Below, one piece after another: positions 6,007 to 12,005 of a stretch of 12,005 nucleotides of DNA. This DNA is from Euzebyaceae bacterium. Lineage in GTDB: Bacteria > Actinomycetota > Nitriliruptoria > Euzebyales > Egibacteraceae. How positions within the stretch are numbered: the stretch's first letter is position 1; each line of letters opens with the position of its first letter. A model generated the notes under the pieces. The model saw only the letters and a program-made list of their open reading frames with translations. It was not told where the DNA came from and did no database searches. The stretch covers positions 1 through 12,005 of the forward strand of contig JACCXR010000485.1 of the NCBI GenBank assembly GCA_013696915.1, read 5' to 3'. A program made the translations under genes and the position numbers.

Positions 6007-7863
6007 ATGCCCAGCCGCGCCGATCTCCGCAACGTCGCCATCGTCGCCCACGTCGACCACGGTAAGACAACGCTCGTCGACGCGATGCTCTGGCAGTCCG
6101 GCGCGTTCCGTGCCAACCAGGACGTCGCGACGCGGGTGCTCGACTCGATGGACCTCGAGCGCGAGAAGGGCATCACCATCCTGGCGAAGAACACGGCGGT
6201 CCGGTGGGGTGCCGGCGGACCGGGCGGGGACGGCTCGGTGAAGGTGAACATCATCGACACCCCTGGCCACGCCGACTTCGGCGGCGAGGTCGAACGCGGC
6301 CTCGCCATGGTCGACGGCGTGCTGCTGCTCGTCGACGCGAGCGAGGGCCCCCTCCCGCAGACCCGGTTCGTGCTGCGCAAGGCGCTGGAGGCCCAGCTGC
6401 CGGTGATCCTCGTCGTCAACAAGGTCGACCGGCCGGACGCGCGCATCACCGAGGTCGTCGACGAGGTCTACGAGCTGTTCCTCGACCTTGACGCCCGCGA
6501 GGACCAGATCGACTTCCCGATCGTCTACTGCAACGCCAAGGCGGGTCAAGCGTCGCTCGACCCGGACAAGCTCGGCCCCGACCTCGGCCCGCTGTTCGAG
6601 ACCCTGCTCGACGCCATCCCGGCGCCGACCTACGACGAGGAGCACCCGCTGCAGGCGCTGGTGACCAACCTCGACGCCTCCCCCTACGTCGGGCGGCTCG
6701 CGCTGTGCCGGGTCCAGCACGGCACCATCCGCAAGGGCCAGCAGGTGGCGTGGTGCCGCGTCGACGGCACGATCGAGCGGGTCAAGGTCACCGAGCTGTA
6801 CGTCACCGAGGCGCTTGACCGGGTCGACGCCGCCGAGGTCGGGCCGGGCGAGATCATGGCTATCGCGGGCCTGCCGGACGTCACGATCGGCGAGACGCTC
6901 GCCGACCCCGACGACCCGCGGCCGCTCGCGGCGATCCACATCGACGAGCCGAGCCTGTCGATGACGATCGGGCTCAACACCTCGCCGCTGGCGGGCCGCG
7001 AGGGCTCGAAGCTGACGGCGCGCCAGGTCCGCAGCCGGCTCGACGCGGAGCTCGTCGGCAACGTCTCCATCCGCGTGCTGCCGACGGAACGCCCGGACAC
7101 CTGGGAGGTCCAGGGACGCGGCGAGCTGCAGCTCGCGGTCCTCGTCGAGATCATGCGCCGGGAGGGCTACGAGCTGACCGTCGGGAAGCCGCAGGTCGTG
7201 ACGCGGGTGATCGACGGCCAGGTCCACGAGCCGATGGAGCGCGTCGCCGTCGACGTGCCGGAGGACTACCTCGGCGTCGTGACCCAGCTGCTCGCCCTGC
7301 GCAAGGGCCGGCTGGAGCAGATGGTGAACCACGGCACCGGCTGGGTGCGGATGGAGTACATCGTGCCGGCGCGAGGCCTGATCGGGTTCCGCACGGAGTT
7401 CCTGACCGAGACGCGCGGCACCGGGCTGCTGCACCACGTGTTCGACCGCTACGAGCCGTGGCACGGCGAGCTCCGCACGCGGCCGACCGGCAGCCTGGTC
7501 GCCGACCGGTCGGGGCCGACGACGGCCTTCGCGCTGTTCAACCTCCAGGAGCGCGGAACGATGTTCATCGGTCCGGGCACCGAGGTCTACCAGGGCATGA
7601 TCGTCGGGGAGAACTCCCGGACGGAGGACATGGACGTGAACCCGACCAAGGAGAAGAAGCTCACGAACATGCGCTCGTCGACCGGCGACGAGCTCGTCCG
7701 GCTCATCCCCCACCGCCACCTGTCGCTGGAGCAGGCGCTGGAGTTCATCCGCGGCGACGAGTGCGCCGAGGTCACGCCGGCATCCGTCCGCCTGCGCAAG
7801 GTCGAGCTCGACGCGTCGATGCGAGGCCGGATGGCGGGCCGGGTGAAGGCCGGCCGTGCCTGA
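6007..7863 (+). CDS. typA: Ribosome-associated translational GTPase TypA/BipA
   Basis: A 618-residue translation-factor GTPase, the usual length for TypA. GTPase motifs are complete: G1 AHVDHGKT (14-21), G2 EREKGITI, G3 DTPGHADFGGEVERG, G4 NKVDR and G5 YCNAKAG. Domains II and III follow, then the TypA-specific C-terminal region, with RGLIGFRTEFLTETRG and GTMFIGPGTEVYQGMIVGE. Known role: binds 70S ribosomes at the EF-G site and supports 50S assembly and growth under cold or other stress. A Gly-rich stretch (WGAGGPGGDGSVKVN) lies between switch I and G3. Start: the ATG at 6007 begins the family-typical MxxRxDLRNVAIVAH; an in-frame GTG at 5995 is possible. The frame stays open upstream to 5332, but that part is antisense to the antiporter. 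The stop is only 6 nt from the convergent nitroreductase stop. Confidence 0.96.
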   Translation: MPSRADLRNVAIVAHVDHGKTTLVDAMLWQSGAFRANQDVATRVLDSMDLEREKGITILAKNTAVRWGAGGPGGDGSVKVNIIDTPGHADFGGEVERGLAMVDGVLLLVDASEGPLPQTRFVLRKALEAQLPVILVVNKVDRPDARITEVVDEVYELFLDLDAREDQIDFPIVYCNAKAGQASLDPDKLGPDLGPLFETLLDAIPAPTYDEEHPLQALVTNLDASPYVGRLALCRVQHGTIRKGQQVAWCRVDGTIERVKVTELYVTEALDRVDAAEVGPGEIMAIAGLPDVTIGETLADPDDPRPLAAIHIDEPSLSMTIGLNTSPLAGREGSKLTARQVRSRLDAELVGNVSIRVLPTERPDTWEVQGRGELQLAVLVEIMRREGYELTVGKPQVVTRVIDGQVHEPMERVAVDVPEDYLGVVTQLLALRKGRLEQMVNHGTGWVRMEYIVPARGLIGFRTEFLTETRGTGLLHHVFDRYEPWHGELRTRPTGSLVADRSGPTTAFALFNLQERGTMFIGPGTEVYQGMIVGENSRTEDMDVNPTKEKKLTNMRSSTGDELVRLIPHRHLSLEQALEFIRGDECAEVTPASVRLRKVELDASMRGRMAGRVKAGRA

Positions 7864-7869
7864 CCCGTG

Positions 7870-8523
7870 TCACCGCCACACCAGGATCTCGTCGAGCGGC
7901 TTGCGGCCGATGTCGGGAACGGTCGCGTCCGGCGCCGCGTAGCCGACCGGGAGCACGGCGAACGGCCGCTCGGTGCGCGGCCGGTCGAGGATGGCGTTCA
8001 GGAACCGCATGGGGCTCGGCGTGTGCGTCAGCGTCGCCAGGCCCGCCTGGTGGAGCGACGCCACCAGCAGGCCGACGGCCATCCCGACCGACTCCTTCGC
8101 GTAGAACGGCTTGGGGTCGTGCACCTCGAAGACCACGAGCACGACCGGCGCCTGCTCGAGGTGCGGCTTCTCCCAGGTCGTCCCGAGCGGAGCGAGGGCG
8201 TCGAGCCATTCCTCGGACGCCCGCGACGCGTAGAACGCCCGCTCCTCGTCCTCGGCTCCTTCGCGGATCGCCCGCTTGCGCGCCGGATCTGTGACGGCGA
8301 CGAACCGCCACGGCTGCCGGTTGGCGCCGGACGGCGCGGTGCCGGCGGTCGCGACGGCGTCACGGACGAGCTGGAGGTCGACCGGCTCGTCGGAGAAGTG
8401 GCGGATCGTGCGGCGGGTGCGCATCGTCTCCAGGAACGCGGCACTCGTCCGGCGGGCGGCGGCGGGGTCGAGCACGGTCCGCGGAGGGGCCGGCACCTCG
8501 CGGTGTGCAGAGTTGCAGCTCAT
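7870..8523 (-). CDS. Nitroreductase-fold flavoprotein of the iodotyrosine deiodinase (IYD) type
   Basis: A 217-residue FMN enzyme if started at ATG 8523 (in-frame ATGs at 8544 and 8556 extend into the divergent gene). FMN-binding blocks are RRTIRHFS (37-44), TAPSGANRQPW (62-72) and the C-terminal VGYAAPDA. Nitroreductases in general reduce nitro groups, quinones or flavins with NAD(P)H. Here the segment EDEERAFYASRASEEW...WEKP carries E94, Y98 and K119. Their spacing, Glu-x3-Tyr-x20-Lys, is that of the lid triad binding the amino-acid part of halotyrosine in iodotyrosine deiodinases (mouse Glu153, Tyr157, Lys178). THTPSPMRFLNAIL is also typical of that branch. Reductive dehalogenation of halogenated tyrosine or a similar zwitterionic substrate is therefore the best guess; the physiological substrate in bacteria is unsettled. 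Convergent with typA. Confidence 0.85.
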   Translation of the reverse strand: MSCNSAHREVPAPPRTVLDPAAARRTSAAFLETMRTRRTIRHFSDEPVDLQLVRDAVATAGTAPSGANRQPWRFVAVTDPARKRAIREGAEDEERAFYASRASEEWLDALAPLGTTWEKPHLEQAPVVLVVFEVHDPKPFYAKESVGMAVGLLVASLHQAGLATLTHTPSPMRFLNAILDRPRTERPFAVLPVGYAAPDATVPDIGRKPLDEILVWR

Positions 8524-8554
8524 GGCGTGGATCCCCGGCGGCATGATGGCGGGC

Positions 8555-9109
8555 ATGGGAGAGATGAAGGAGAGGATGCTCGCCGGGGAGCTCTACCACG
8601 CCGGCGACCCGGAGATCGTCGCCGACGAGGAGCGCTGCATGCTCCTCGTGGAGCAGTACAACGCGACCGGCGTCGTGGAGCACGAGCGGCGCACCGCGCT
8701 TCTTCGGGAACTGCTCGCCGGGTTCGGGGAGGGCACCGTCATCCGGCCCCCGGTCCGCTTCGACCGCGGCTACCAGACGACCGTCGGTGACCGGACCTTC
8801 GTCAACTACGGCGCGGTGATCCTCGACGTGGGCCGCGTCACCATCGGCGACGACGTCCAGATCGGTCCCAACCTGCAGATCCTGACGCCGACGCACCCGA
8901 TGGAGCCCGAGATCCGGCGGACCGGCCTGGAGGCCGCCGCGCCGATCACGATCGGCCACACCGCCTGGCTCGGTGGCGGGGTGATCGTCTGCGCGGGCGT
9001 GACCATCGGCGAGGAGACCGTGATCGGGGCCGGCAGCGTCGTCACGCGCGACGTCCCCGCGCGCGTCTTCGCGGCCGGCAACCCCTGCCGCGTCATACGG
9101 GCGCTGTGA
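8555..9109 (+). CDS. maa: Hexapeptide-repeat O-acetyltransferase (maltose/galactoside acetyltransferase type)
   Basis: A 184-residue left-handed beta-helix acyltransferase, close to the 183 residues of E. coli Maa. The N-terminal cap motif ERMLAGELYHAGDPE (6-20) is diagnostic of the maltose O-acetyltransferase/LacA group. Hexapeptide repeats run from about 75 to 175 (VTIGDDVQIGPN, ITIGHTAWLGGGVIV, VTIGEETVIGAGSVV). H114 in LTPTHP is the catalytic base position. The C terminus AAGNPCRVI is the acetyl-CoA-binding end of the coil. It transfers acetyl from acetyl-CoA to a sugar hydroxyl, probably in the cytoplasm; substrate range in this family is loose. In-frame ATGs also lie at 8522, 8543, 8546 and 8564; 8555 is chosen from family length. 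No good Shine-Dalgarno is visible for any of them. Confidence 0.87.
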   Translation: MGEMKERMLAGELYHAGDPEIVADEERCMLLVEQYNATGVVEHERRTALLRELLAGFGEGTVIRPPVRFDRGYQTTVGDRTFVNYGAVILDVGRVTIGDDVQIGPNLQILTPTHPMEPEIRRTGLEAAAPITIGHTAWLGGGVIVCAGVTIGEETVIGAGSVVTRDVPARVFAAGNPCRVIRAL

Positions 9110-9130
9110 CCCGGTGGCCCGCGACGCCGC

Positions 9131-9150
9131 GACGCCGGCCGGGCGGCGTC
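9131..9150. terminator. Hairpin between convergent genes
   Basis: GACGCCG (9131-9137) and CGGCGTC (9144-9150) form a perfect 7-bp stem with a 6-nt loop. It sits 21 nt after the acetyltransferase stop and 17 nt beyond the stop of the minus-strand 86-residue gene, so it could terminate both. No T tract. Confidence 0.45.
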
Positions 9151-9167
9151 ACGGCGGCCGGCGACGG

Positions 9168-9428
9168 CTACGACCCGGTGGCGCGGGCTCCGAACAGCAG
9201 GACCCGCCGCTCGATGTCGTAGTGCACGACGGAGCTGGCGGACAGCCAGTCGAACAGGTTGTCGGCGTCGTCCTCGTCGAGGACCAGGACCGCCTCCTCG
9301 GCGCCGTGGTCGAGCACCAGCTGGAACGTGTAGCTGCCGGCCTCGCCGGGGGTCTCGGATGCGATGAAGGTCGGCTGCCAGTGGGTGACCTGACGGACCT
9401 TGATCTGCTGCGCGCTGAGGTCGCTCAT
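9168..9428 (-). CDS. Uncharacterised 86-residue acidic protein
   Basis: Starts at ATG 9428 with AAGGAG (9440-9435) 6 nt before it, a strong indication that it is translated. I do not recognise the family. The sequence is soluble and acidic, with no signal peptide or membrane segment. It looks like alternating beta strands and one helix: KVRQVTHWQPTFIAS, a turn (ETPGEAGS), YTFQLVLDHGAEEAVLVL, an acidic helix DEDDADNLFDWLSASS, then VVHYDIERRVLLFGA. The ending resembles a small beta-alpha-beta fold. It lies 95 nt downstream of the FrnE-like gene on the same strand and could belong to that transcript or have its own promoter. No cysteine is present, so a redox role alongside FrnE is not suggested by the sequence. 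Confidence 0.82.
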   Translation of the reverse strand: MSDLSAQQIKVRQVTHWQPTFIASETPGEAGSYTFQLVLDHGAEEAVLVLDEDDADNLFDWLSASSVVHYDIERRVLLFGARATGS

Positions 9429-9523
9429 GTGCTGCTCCTTGTCGCCGAGGGTCGCTGTTGCCGCCAGCCATTCCAACCGGCGCCACGGGATAACCCCGCG
9501 AGGACGCGGCGCCGCGCGGCCGG

Positions 9524-10225
9524 TCAGACGGCGCAGGCGCCGTCGGCGCACGCCTCGGCGGTGGCGTCGTCGGCCAGGATCGTGATGGGACGCGACTCGT
9601 CCCACGCGCGCTCCAACGCCGCGCGCAGCACCGGCGCCGGCTGGGCGCCGGAGACACCGTAGCGGCGGTCGAAGACGAAGAACGGGACGGCGGCCACGCC
9701 AAGCGCCTGCGCCTCGGCTTCGTCGGCCCGCACGGCGTCGGCGTAGGCGCCGCCGTCGAGCACGGCACCGGCCTCGGCGGCATCCACGCCGGCGTCGGCG
9801 GCCAGTCGGACCAGCGTGCCCGGGTCGCCGATGGGCTCCCCCTCGGTCAGGTAGGCCGTCAGCAGCCGTTCCTTGACCGCGTCCTGCCGCCCCCCCTCGC
9901 GGGCGAGGTGCAGCAGGCGGTGGGCGTCGAAGGTGTTGCCCGGCCGGGCGCGCTCGAAGTGGAAGTCGAGGCCCTCACCAGCCGCCGTGGCCGTCATGTG
10001 GGACTGCATGCCGGCCGCCTGGTCGCGGCTGGTGCCGTACTTCTCCGCCAGGTGGGCCGTCAGGCCCCCGGCCCGCTCACGCGGGGCATGCGGGTCCAGT
10101 TCGAAGCTGCGCCACACGACCTCGACCTGGTCGCGGTGGGGAAAGCCGTCCAGCGACGCCTCGAAGCGCCGCTTGCCGATCGCGCACCACGGGCACACGA
10201 TGTCCGACCAGATCTCGACCTGCAC
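9524..10225 (-). CDS. FrnE-like DsbA-family thiol oxidoreductase
   Basis: A 233-residue protein, the normal length for FrnE-type proteins. GTG 10225 is chosen because GGAGGAG (10238-10232) lies 6 nt before it and the fold begins immediately (VQVEIWSDIVCPWCAIGKRR). The active site is C11-P-W-C14. A helical insertion occupies about 65-160, with the motif NTFDAHRLLHLA typical of the FrnE/2-hydroxychromene-2-carboxylate isomerase branch. The cis-proline loop is GVAAVPFFVFD, followed by GVSGAQP. No signal peptide is present, so it is cytoplasmic. Probable role: thiol-disulfide exchange; FrnE of Deinococcus is a disulfide isomerase linked to oxidative stress, while other members act in polyketide pathways. 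The tail ACADGACAV adds two more cysteines, as in several family members. Confidence 0.92.
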   Translation of the reverse strand: MQVEIWSDIVCPWCAIGKRRFEASLDGFPHRDQVEVVWRSFELDPHAPRERAGGLTAHLAEKYGTSRDQAAGMQSHMTATAAGEGLDFHFERARPGNTFDAHRLLHLAREGGRQDAVKERLLTAYLTEGEPIGDPGTLVRLAADAGVDAAEAGAVLDGGAYADAVRADEAEAQALGVAAVPFFVFDRRYGVSGAQPAPVLRAALERAWDESRPITILADDATAEACADGACAV

Positions 10226-10238
10226 GCACCACTCCTCC

Positions 10239-10440
10239 GACGTCGTCTTCGCTGCACAACGTCGCAGGACATCCCGGCCATTCCGACCGCCGGGCCGGGG
10301 ACCGGCCCGTCGGGTCACGCGATCGGCCTTGGCGTGGACCACGTCGCGCACGAAGCGCGCGAGACCGGGCGCGGCCACCTCGTCGTTGGCCCTGAACCGT
10401 GGGTCGGCGCTGGCCTCCGCGTGTCCGGGGTTGGCGCCAG
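10239..10440. other. Stretch without a recognised gene
   Basis: About 200 nt between the FrnE ribosome site and the stop of the small ORF at 10441. The frames open here read as Arg/Gly/Pro-rich shadow sequence with no recognisable motif. I see no RNA gene, repeat or clear promoter; a promoter for the FrnE-like gene would be expected in it. Confidence 0.4.
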
Positions 10441-10680
10441 TCAGCGGCCCAGACTCTTCCGAGCCGCCGACCGCGTCCATGAGAGGCTGCCCCCGTTGCG
10501 ATCGAATCCCCGGGGCAGCCGGGAGGTCGGCAGCCGGGAAGACTGGGCGCGGCGGACGATCTCGCCGACGACCGCATCGACGCTGCGGCCCTTCTTCAAC
10601 TCCTCGGCCGGGGTGTACCGGCTGGTCTCGACGGCCATCGCCTCGCCTTTCGTCACGTGGACCCGGGAGACTGTCGTCAT
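10441..10680 (-). CDS. Possible small protein (79 or 65 residues), unknown
   Basis: Two starts are possible. ATG 10680 sits just 5 nt after a -10-like TACAGT (10691-10686), the arrangement of a leaderless actinobacterial mRNA. ATG 10638 has AAAGG (10650-10646) 7 nt before it and gives 65 residues. Codons 1 to about 51 have G or C in third position in all but three cases (aca, aaa, gat), which supports real coding. The last 28 codons are much less biased (six A/T-ending), so the C terminus may be degraded or read in the wrong frame. The N-terminal part (YTPAEELKKGRSVDAVVGE) looks helical and charged; the tail contains a short in-frame duplication (SRLPTSRLP). I recognise no family, and function is unknown. 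Confidence 0.45.
   Translation of the reverse strand: MTTVSRVHVTKGEAMAVETSRYTPAEELKKGRSVDAVVGEIVRRAQSSRLPTSRLPRGFDRNGGSLSWTRSAARKSLGR
10516..10539. repeat. Short tandem duplication of 15 nt
   Basis: CAGCCGGGA occurs at 10516-10524 and again at 10531-10539, a 15-nt period. It encodes the repeated SRLP(T/R) in the small minus-strand ORF, consistent with a five-codon slippage duplication. Confidence 0.4.
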
Positions 10681-10685
10681 CGCTC

Positions 10686-10703
10686 ACTGTACCCACACGG
10701 TGT
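10686..10703 (-). promoter_or_regulatory. Candidate -10 element and small palindrome before the small ORF
   Basis: On the minus strand a perfect 9-nt palindrome ACACCGTGT (10703-10695) is followed by GGG and TACAGT (10691-10686), 5 nt before ATG 10680. TANNNT close to an ATG is the pattern of leaderless promoters. No -35 box is evident; the palindrome could be an operator but is short. Confidence 0.3.
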
Positions 10704-10737
10704 CGGTTTCGTTTGCGGCTCCGGCGGCGGCCCCAGG

Positions 10738-11629
10738 TCATCGCTGCCCGATATCGCCGACGGCCAGCCCGGCAGCCAGGAGGTTGGCAAGGCCCTGGAC
10801 GGGATGCAGGTCCGCCGTCGTCAGCGCCAGGCTTCCCCAGGTGTCGACGCACAGCAGTCCGAAGTGCAACGGCTCTGCGACCACGGGGACCCGCGCGAAG
10901 TGGTCGGCGCCGCCGGGCAATCCGAGTGCATGCGCCTGCGTGCCCTCGCCGCGCACCGTCTCCCCGGCCGCCATCGCCTCCCGCGCCGCCACCGCAAAGT
11001 CGCCGGCGTCAGCCGTCGACCACCGCAGCGGCGGCTGCCCGGACACGGCAGCCAGTTGGAACGACCCTCCCGACCGCGACCGGCCGGCGCCGGCCCGATA
11101 GCGCACGAACGCGGCCCGGACCGTCATCCCGGAGTCCTCGTGAACGGTTTCCACGACCAGCCGGGTCAACTCCACGACGGTCTGCTGGAAGCGCCAGCCG
11201 TTTCGACCGACGCCGCGGTGTCGCGGCCCGCGGCCAGGGTGGTGGCCACCAGCTTGCGTTGCGTGTCGGCCGCGAGCCACAACGCACCGACCAGCGTGTC
11301 GCGGACATCCTCCGCCGTGACGGCGGTCGCCGGCGCCGCGTCCGCCTGCAGCATCTCCCGGCGTTCCTTGACCGCGGACGCGTAGGCGGCTGCGCCGGCG
11401 GTCAGTCCCACGTCGGCGCTCCTCACCGACGCGACGACCACCGCGGGCCATGGCGGGACCGGCCCTTGCTCGGCGGTCAGCAGGTCCCAACCCCGGTTCG
11501 CGCCGAGCCCGAGGGCCTCCAGTGAGCGCGCCAGCGCGAGCGTCCCATCCCGGAGGGATCCAGCTGTGAGAACGCCACGGCAGCGCGCAGCCACGGTCAC
11601 GGCAGCCTGCGCACCGCTTCGTCGGCCAC
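10738..11629 (-). pseudogene. GAF-like sensor protein gene, frame broken once or twice
   Basis: No single frame covers this gene. One frame, open from GTG 11600 to a stop at 11166, gives a helical, Ala-rich N-terminal region (WLAADTQRKLVATTLAAGRD). Another continues from about 11195 to the stop at 10738. Its end looks like the second half of a GAF domain (RVPVVAEPLHFGLLCVDTWG, then LTTADLHPVQGLANLLAAGL). One added base near 11191-11200 joins ...DTAASVETA to RFQQTVVELTRLVVETV without loss. A better-placed start is GTG 11629: GGGAGG (11639-11634) lies 4 nt before it, but that frame stops after ten codons (VADEAVRRLP). One more added base near 11600 would fuse it to the rest, giving about 296 residues. 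GAF domains bind small ligands or partners; no output domain is seen. Two overlapping genes are the alternative reading. Confidence 0.55.
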
Positions 11630-11655
11630 TCCACCTCCCGTGCCGCTGTTCAGGC

Positions 11656-11685
11656 AGCGTAGGGGAAGCCCGGTGACTGTAACCG
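11656..11685 (-). promoter_or_regulatory. Candidate promoter with overlapping palindrome for the GAF-like gene
   Basis: On the minus strand GTTACA is followed by a 16-nt spacer and TACGCT (11661-11656), a reasonable -35/-10 pair. GGGAGG and GTG 11629 follow at a normal leader distance. The -35 lies inside a 15-nt near-perfect palindrome CGGTTACAGTCACCG (11685-11671; one mismatched pair), as an operator would. Confidence 0.35.
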
Positions 11686-11725
11686 CTGTGCCCGGAAGCG
11701 TGGCAGAAGCCGGTGACCGTTCCTC
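11667..11725. repeat. Two imperfect direct repeats 40 nt apart
   Basis: AGCCCGGTGACTGTAACC (11667-11684) and AAGCCGGTGACCGTTCCT (11707-11724) share the core CGGTGAC(T/C)GT with starts at 11671 and 11711, exactly 40 nt apart. Both lie upstream of the candidate GAF-gene promoter. Confidence 0.45.
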
Positions 11726-11729
11726 ACCT

Positions 11730-11748
11730 GCCCGGCCACGCGCCGGGC
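11730..11748. terminator. Hairpin downstream of the PDZ-protein gene
   Basis: GCCCGGC (11730-11736) and GCCGGGC (11742-11748) form a 7-bp stem with a 5-nt loop, 39 nt beyond the PDZ gene stop on the minus strand. No T tract follows; role inferred from position. Confidence 0.35.
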
Positions 11749-11787
11749 CGGGCTGGGGGGGCTACGTGCCGGGAGCGGACCGGCGGG

Positions 11788-12005
11788 TCAGGCGGTGCCG
11801 ACCCGCTCGGGACCGTCGCCGCCGGCGTGCAGCTCGACCTCGTCCACGCCCCGTACGACGGTCAGCGCGAGCGTGCCGCCGTCGGCCAGTGCCTCGAGCG
11901 CGGCGTGGAGTTCGTCGGCGTCGGCCACGGGCCGACCGCCGGCCGCCACGATCAGGTCGCCGCGGCGGACGCCGGCCCGCGCGGCCGGGCCGTCGTCTTC
12001 GACCC
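11788..12005 (-). CDS. PDZ-domain protein, C-terminal part (probably HtrA-like serine protease)
   Basis: The 71 C-terminal codons are visible; the start is beyond the window edge. The sequence GPAARAGVRRGDLIVAAGGR (about residues 5-24), then PVADADELHAAL and LALTVVRGVDEVELHA, is the typical second half of a PDZ domain. It matches the PDZ at the C terminus of trypsin-like DegP/HtrA proteases: the SPAxxAGLxxGDxIxxxxG motif, the helix and the final strand LTVxRxG. Such domains bind exposed C termini of misfolded substrates. The protease domain itself is not in view, so other PDZ proteins (site-2 or carboxyl-terminal proteases) remain possible, although those usually carry the PDZ internally. The frame ends at TGA 11790-11788. 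Confidence 0.85.
   Translation of the reverse strand, partial: VEDDGPAARAGVRRGDLIVAAGGRPVADADELHAALEALADGGTLALTVVRGVDEVELHAGGDGPERVGTA

Noticed and set aside
4590..6065. A 491-codon open frame on the + strand
   Set aside because: Antisense to the antiporter; composition is Gln/Arg/Glu/Gly-rich shadow sequence without recognisable domains.
5998..7719. A 573-codon open frame on the minus strand
   Set aside because: Complement of typA; no motif and strongly Arg/Asp/Val-biased shadow composition.
11160..11170. Translational coupling of two separate genes at the GTGGAGTTGA overlap
   Set aside because: Possible, but there is no ribosome site before the second start, and the frame before it (RFQQTVVELTRLVV) reads as continuous coding with the upstream helix. 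Kept only as an alternative.
9873..11525. A 550-codon open frame on the + strand
   Set aside because: Covers the complement of the FrnE-like and GAF-like genes; Arg/Ser/Pro-rich with no domain, and lacks a ribosome site.
1..12005. CRISPR array, tRNA/rRNA gene, transposase, phage or toxin-antitoxin genes
   Set aside because: I looked for regularly spaced repeats, cloverleaf-like segments and typical protein motifs on both strands and saw none.

Overview
The window is GC-rich throughout (roughly 70% or more), uses GTG and TTG starts freely, places good Shine-Dalgarno sequences 5-7 nt before starts, and has GC-rich hairpins without T tracts between genes. Together with cell-wall-binding type 2 repeats, an actinobacterial-type TypA and a solo succinate-dehydrogenase-like flavoprotein, this suggests an actinobacterium. 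CWB2 repeats are common in deep lineages such as Nitriliruptoria, but that placement is inference from family distribution. No rRNA, tRNA, CRISPR or insertion sequence was seen; it reads as ordinary chromosome.

Left part (1-1150): the 3' end of a CWB2 surface-protein gene on +, a hairpin, then a small gene with an excellent ribosome site encoding a 94-residue protein with a short hydrophobic stretch and a very basic tail. A long hairpin separates these from the minus-strand block.

Minus-strand block (1151-5903, read right to left): a CPA1 cation/proton antiporter, a glucose-1-phosphate adenylyltransferase gene (glgC) broken by one frameshift, an orphan SdhA/FrdA-like flavoprotein with the covalent-FAD histidine, and a TraR/DksA-type RNA-polymerase-binding protein keeping one of four zinc cysteines. 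Gaps of 43-87 nt and a common direction make co-transcription plausible.

Middle (6007-9109): typA (ribosome-associated GTPase) on +, divergent from the antiporter. A nitroreductase-fold protein on - carries the Glu-x3-Tyr-x20-Lys triad of iodotyrosine deiodinases. A maltose/galactoside O-acetyltransferase-type hexapeptide enzyme on + diverges from it with only about 30 nt between starts.

Right part (9168-12005, all minus): an unrecognised 86-residue protein, a FrnE-like DsbA-family oxidoreductase, a possible small ORF that may be leaderless, a GAF-like sensor gene that needs one or two frame corrections, and the C-terminal PDZ domain of a (probably HtrA-like) protein running off the window. 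The frame breaks in glgC and the GAF-like gene are each explained by one missing base, so sequence error is as likely as true gene decay. I did not find a convincing undescribed multi-gene system. The most interesting items are the deiodinase-like enzyme, the orphan flavoprotein beside a cysteine-poor DksA relative, the small basic protein and the repeat-containing promoter region near 11670-11725.
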